A stretch of 63,937 nt of DNA from Nitrospira sp. (GTDB lineage: Bacteria; Nitrospirota; Nitrospiria; Nitrospirales; Nitrospiraceae): contig SWDG01000006.1 of NCBI GenBank assembly GCA_005116965.1, positions 437,956 through 501,892 of the forward strand. Direction: 5' to 3'. The notes beneath the pieces were generated by a model, which was not told where the DNA came from, searched no databases, and saw nothing but the letters and a program-made list of their open reading frames with translations. Shown here in pieces: positions 61,818 to 63,937 of the stretch. Within the stretch, counting starts at the first letter, position 1, and each line of letters starts with the position of its first letter. The position numbers and the translations under genes are program-made.

Positions 61818-63703
61818 AGGAATATCAACTCAATGTCGATGGGCGGATTCTCGAGCTGCTTGGGCCAAACCTCTATACAAATATTTATTATGTGTTGGCG
61901 GAGTTGATAGCCAACGCTTATGACGCCGATGCAAAGAACGTTTATATCATCTCAAATAAAGATGATATCCGTGTCGAGGATGATGGACATGGCATGTCAT
62001 ACAAAGCTGGAGATATCACCAAATACCTAAACGTTGCGGGTGTTTCGAGAACAACGGAGGCGGACTCGCTCACCAAGTCGGGGACACGTCGAAAGATGGG
62101 ACGAAAAGGCGTAGGAAAATTGGCAGCGCTCTCGGTTTCAGAAGACGTAGATGTACTCACTATTGCCAATGGTGAGAAGTCGGGCTTCGTCCTATCACGG
62201 CACCCAGAGAATGATAATCGACTCAAAGCCATCTCAGAGGAGAACGTCGTTTTTGAACGTATCAATAATCATGGTTCCGCCATCATCATGCGGCACCCTC
62301 AATACCGGCTCCATACAACCTTGTACGCCGTCAAACGGAATCTGCTGAAAGTGTTCCCATTGGTCAATGCGAATTTCAAGATACACATAATACGCGGAAA
62401 CGAGACAACGACGATCGAAGACTTCGATAGAAGCATCATGGGCGAGCTAAGCACCCTTATCACTCTCGGCGAGAACTTCGCGTCACTATGCGATCTCGTA
62501 CCCGTGTCCGATGAATCCCGAAAGAGAAAGTCGGAGCTGGTCATTGCGCGAGAAAAGAAGAATCTTCCCGTCACCATGAAGGCTAACGATGGAGTGGAGC
62601 ATCAGTATTCACTTGAGGTGACAGGATGGATTGGTACTTACCTGACGACGCGAGGTCGAAAGGCGGAGATGACCGATTTTCCAGACAACTTCATCTCGCT
62701 CTTTGCGAATGAGAAATTAGGAGAGTTCAACATCCTCCCCATCGTGGGACAGAACAAGCTGACCGAAGTCTTTGTCATCGGGCAATTACACGTCGATCTA
62801 TTCGAATTGACGGAACTGCCAGATATGGCATTGAGCAATAGGCAGGGCTACAAGTCAGACGACCCGAGGTATGTAGCCCTTATCGACTACGTGAGAAAGG
62901 AGTTATTGGTTGAGATTCTCAGAATACGAGAATTATGGGCGGACTTAAAAGCCAAGAAGAAAAAGGTCGCGAAAGAGACGGAGCAACTAAAAGATGAGGC
63001 ACGGCTTCGAGAGGCTATCGACACCTTTCGCAGGCATGCCAGCGAGGATGTAGCCAATACACTCACTGCGCGTCGAGCCGACATGAATCGCGAAGAAATC
63101 GAGGCAGCAGTGTTGCAATCGATTAATGCAATGAGTTTGGATCTCGGATTGAAGAACAAGGTCGACGCCCAGAAGAAGAAGATCCTCATCAGTCAGACCT
63201 ATAAAGACAAACCACTGGCCGATATCCTTCACCAGATGCTTTTGTTCAACAACATCTCACCAGAGGACATACTATACACAAACTGTGACGATGAAATATG
63301 CCGCGTCCCGGAGGGAGAGGCTGTCTACGATTACCTCAGAAAGTTTTTCGTCGAAAGTTATTCCACTCAGAAAATCTTCGTGCTCTTCGTGACAAGCGAA
63401 AACACCAAGTCATCCTGGGGCGCAATCACGGAAGTTGGCGCTGCGTGGATAACCAAGGTCGATCACAAGATTTTCAATGTTCACCCCTTCAGGCCCGAAC
63501 ATCCCCTGGATGACAACGCACAGTGGCAAACTACAAATCGAGAAGAGCCAACCAAAGGCGAACTCTGGATGACCCCTATGGGTGCAGACATCCTTTGCCA
63601 GAAGATCGAAGCTGTATGTAATGCGCTTGGATATGCAAATAAATCGAGGACAAAGAACAAAGCCTATCTCACGACACTTGTAGTTATTCGCAATGAATCA
63701 TGA
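61814..63703 (+). CDS. GHKL ATPase fused to TIR-like domain
   Basis: A 629-residue protein. Residues 1-200 are a GHKL ATPase of the MutL/MORC/Hsp90 type: Glu30 and Asn34 in LAELIANAYDADA, Asp57 in VEDDGHGMS, and the lid GRKGVGKLAAL (Gly96-Lys102). Residues 200-370 fit a transducer domain and a charged coiled coil follows (about 375-430). Residues about 455-600 resemble a bacterial TIR domain: ILISQTYKDKPLADILHQML, IFVLFVTSENTKSSWGAITE and VGAAW, with Glu540 at the NADase position. It overlaps vsr by four bases (ATGA). The gene is AT-richer than its surroundings: one 60-base line (61861) has 24 G+C against 37 in a trpA line (59341). Confidence 0.85.
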   Translation: MKEYQLNVDGRILELLGPNLYTNIYYVLAELIANAYDADAKNVYIISNKDDIRVEDDGHGMSYKAGDITKYLNVAGVSRTTEADSLTKSGTRRKMGRKGVGKLAALSVSEDVDVLTIANGEKSGFVLSRHPENDNRLKAISEENVVFERINNHGSAIIMRHPQYRLHTTLYAVKRNLLKVFPLVNANFKIHIIRGNETTTIEDFDRSIMGELSTLITLGENFASLCDLVPVSDESRKRKSELVIAREKKNLPVTMKANDGVEHQYSLEVTGWIGTYLTTRGRKAEMTDFPDNFISLFANEKLGEFNILPIVGQNKLTEVFVIGQLHVDLFELTELPDMALSNRQGYKSDDPRYVALIDYVRKELLVEILRIRELWADLKAKKKKVAKETEQLKDEARLREAIDTFRRHASEDVANTLTARRADMNREEIEAAVLQSINAMSLDLGLKNKVDAQKKKILISQTYKDKPLADILHQMLLFNNISPEDILYTNCDDEICRVPEGEAVYDYLRKFFVESYSTQKIFVLFVTSENTKSSWGAITEVGAAWITKVDHKIFNVHPFRPEHPLDDNAQWQTTNREEPTKGELWMTPMGADILCQKIEAVCNALGYANKSRTKNKAYLTTLVVIRNES

Positions 63704-63897
63704 TTGTAAGGGACGAAGGGTGTTTCCAAGCCGCCGGTGCGATACCTCTCTTGAGGGCATCTGCATATTTGCCCCATGCTGCTCGACCGAGGAGACTATG
63801 CAGCAATCCTGATCTCCCCAGAAAACGGGATCACGAAACGCCCCGCATGCGACATTGAAAAGTTCACATTTCGATTGAGGACACCAGAATCATAACG
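63704..63897. other. Cassette 3' flank without gene
   Basis: No open frame of note lies between the ATPase-TIR stop and the right inverted repeat, and no intrinsic terminator was recognised. Composition stays mixed. Confidence 0.5.
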
Positions 63898-63914
63898 TGG
63901 GGTCAGATCTTGTT
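63898..63914 (-). repeat. Right inverted repeat of cassette
   Basis: TGGGGTCAGATCTTGTT is the exact reverse complement of the left repeat at 60114-60130. Together they enclose the three-gene cassette. The window ends 23 bp further on, so what lies beyond the repeat cannot be seen. Confidence 0.8.
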
Positions 63915-63937
63915 TCTTGCATGACTGCTGAGCTAGA

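Noticed and set aside
1-63937. CRISPR array
   Set aside because: No regularly spaced direct repeats with unique spacers were found; the repeats before ssrA have only two direct copies.

Overview
The window is a continuous stretch of chromosome from a free-living, GC-rich Gram-negative bacterium. Lipobox lipoproteins, an RlpA/SPOR protein, an AmpG permease, an NnrS membrane protein, a coenzyme-B12-dependent ribonucleotide reductase, trehalose genes and a large family of HEAT-repeat proteins fit a member of the Nitrospirota, most likely Nitrospira. That placement rests on gene content and style. No rRNA is present to test it.

Layout from left to right: recQ and a small zinc-ribbon gene; a DUF2868/DUF3482 membrane GTPase pair; nnrS; the tmRNA gene ssrA; an unusual membrane-linked response-regulator-like protein; a small HMA-like secreted protein; an excisionase-like HTH protein. 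Next comes a trehalose/glycoside module (GH15 on the minus strand, divergent from a membrane-anchored OtsA and OtsB), then a spermidine-synthase-like membrane protein and a UDP-glucose dehydrogenase. From 18.8 to 25.5 kb a minus-strand run holds five consecutive HEAT-repeat genes, a small secreted protein and a phosphodiesterase-fold protein that has lost its expected metal ligands. From 25.7 to 43.7 kb lie FlgT/LPP20-like envelope genes, lon, an rRNA methyltransferase, a Nudix gene, a ParE-type toxin-antitoxin pair, a PilZ protein, a MutY/MutT/exonuclease repair group, the miaB-mtaB methylthiotransferases and an AmpG-type permease. At 44.0-47.6 kb is nrdJ, preceded by a promoter overlapped by two candidate NrdR boxes. 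An ACT-domain protein, RlpA, a CNNM/CorC protein and LigA follow. From 52.7 to 60.1 kb a LysM lipoprotein gene leads a complete tryptophan operon in the order trpE-G-D-C-F-B-A.

The right end (60.1-63.9 kb) is the strongest candidate for an undescribed system. A perfect 17-bp inverted repeat brackets a three-gene, overlapping, same-strand cassette: a C5-cytosine DNA methyltransferase, a Vsr-type endonuclease, and a protein joining a GHKL (MutL/MORC/Hsp90-type) ATPase to a C-terminal TIR-like domain that keeps the probable catalytic glutamate. It sits immediately downstream of trpA and its last gene is visibly AT-richer than its neighbours. The likely reading is a mobile anti-phage or restriction-like module in which the ATPase gates a TIR NAD-degrading effector. 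The parts are recognisable from sequence; the mechanism is inference.

No CRISPR array, rRNA, complete tRNA or insertion-sequence transposase was seen. Starts were moved from the longest open frame where a ribosome-binding site, signal peptide or domain boundary favoured another codon; these choices are stated in the entries.
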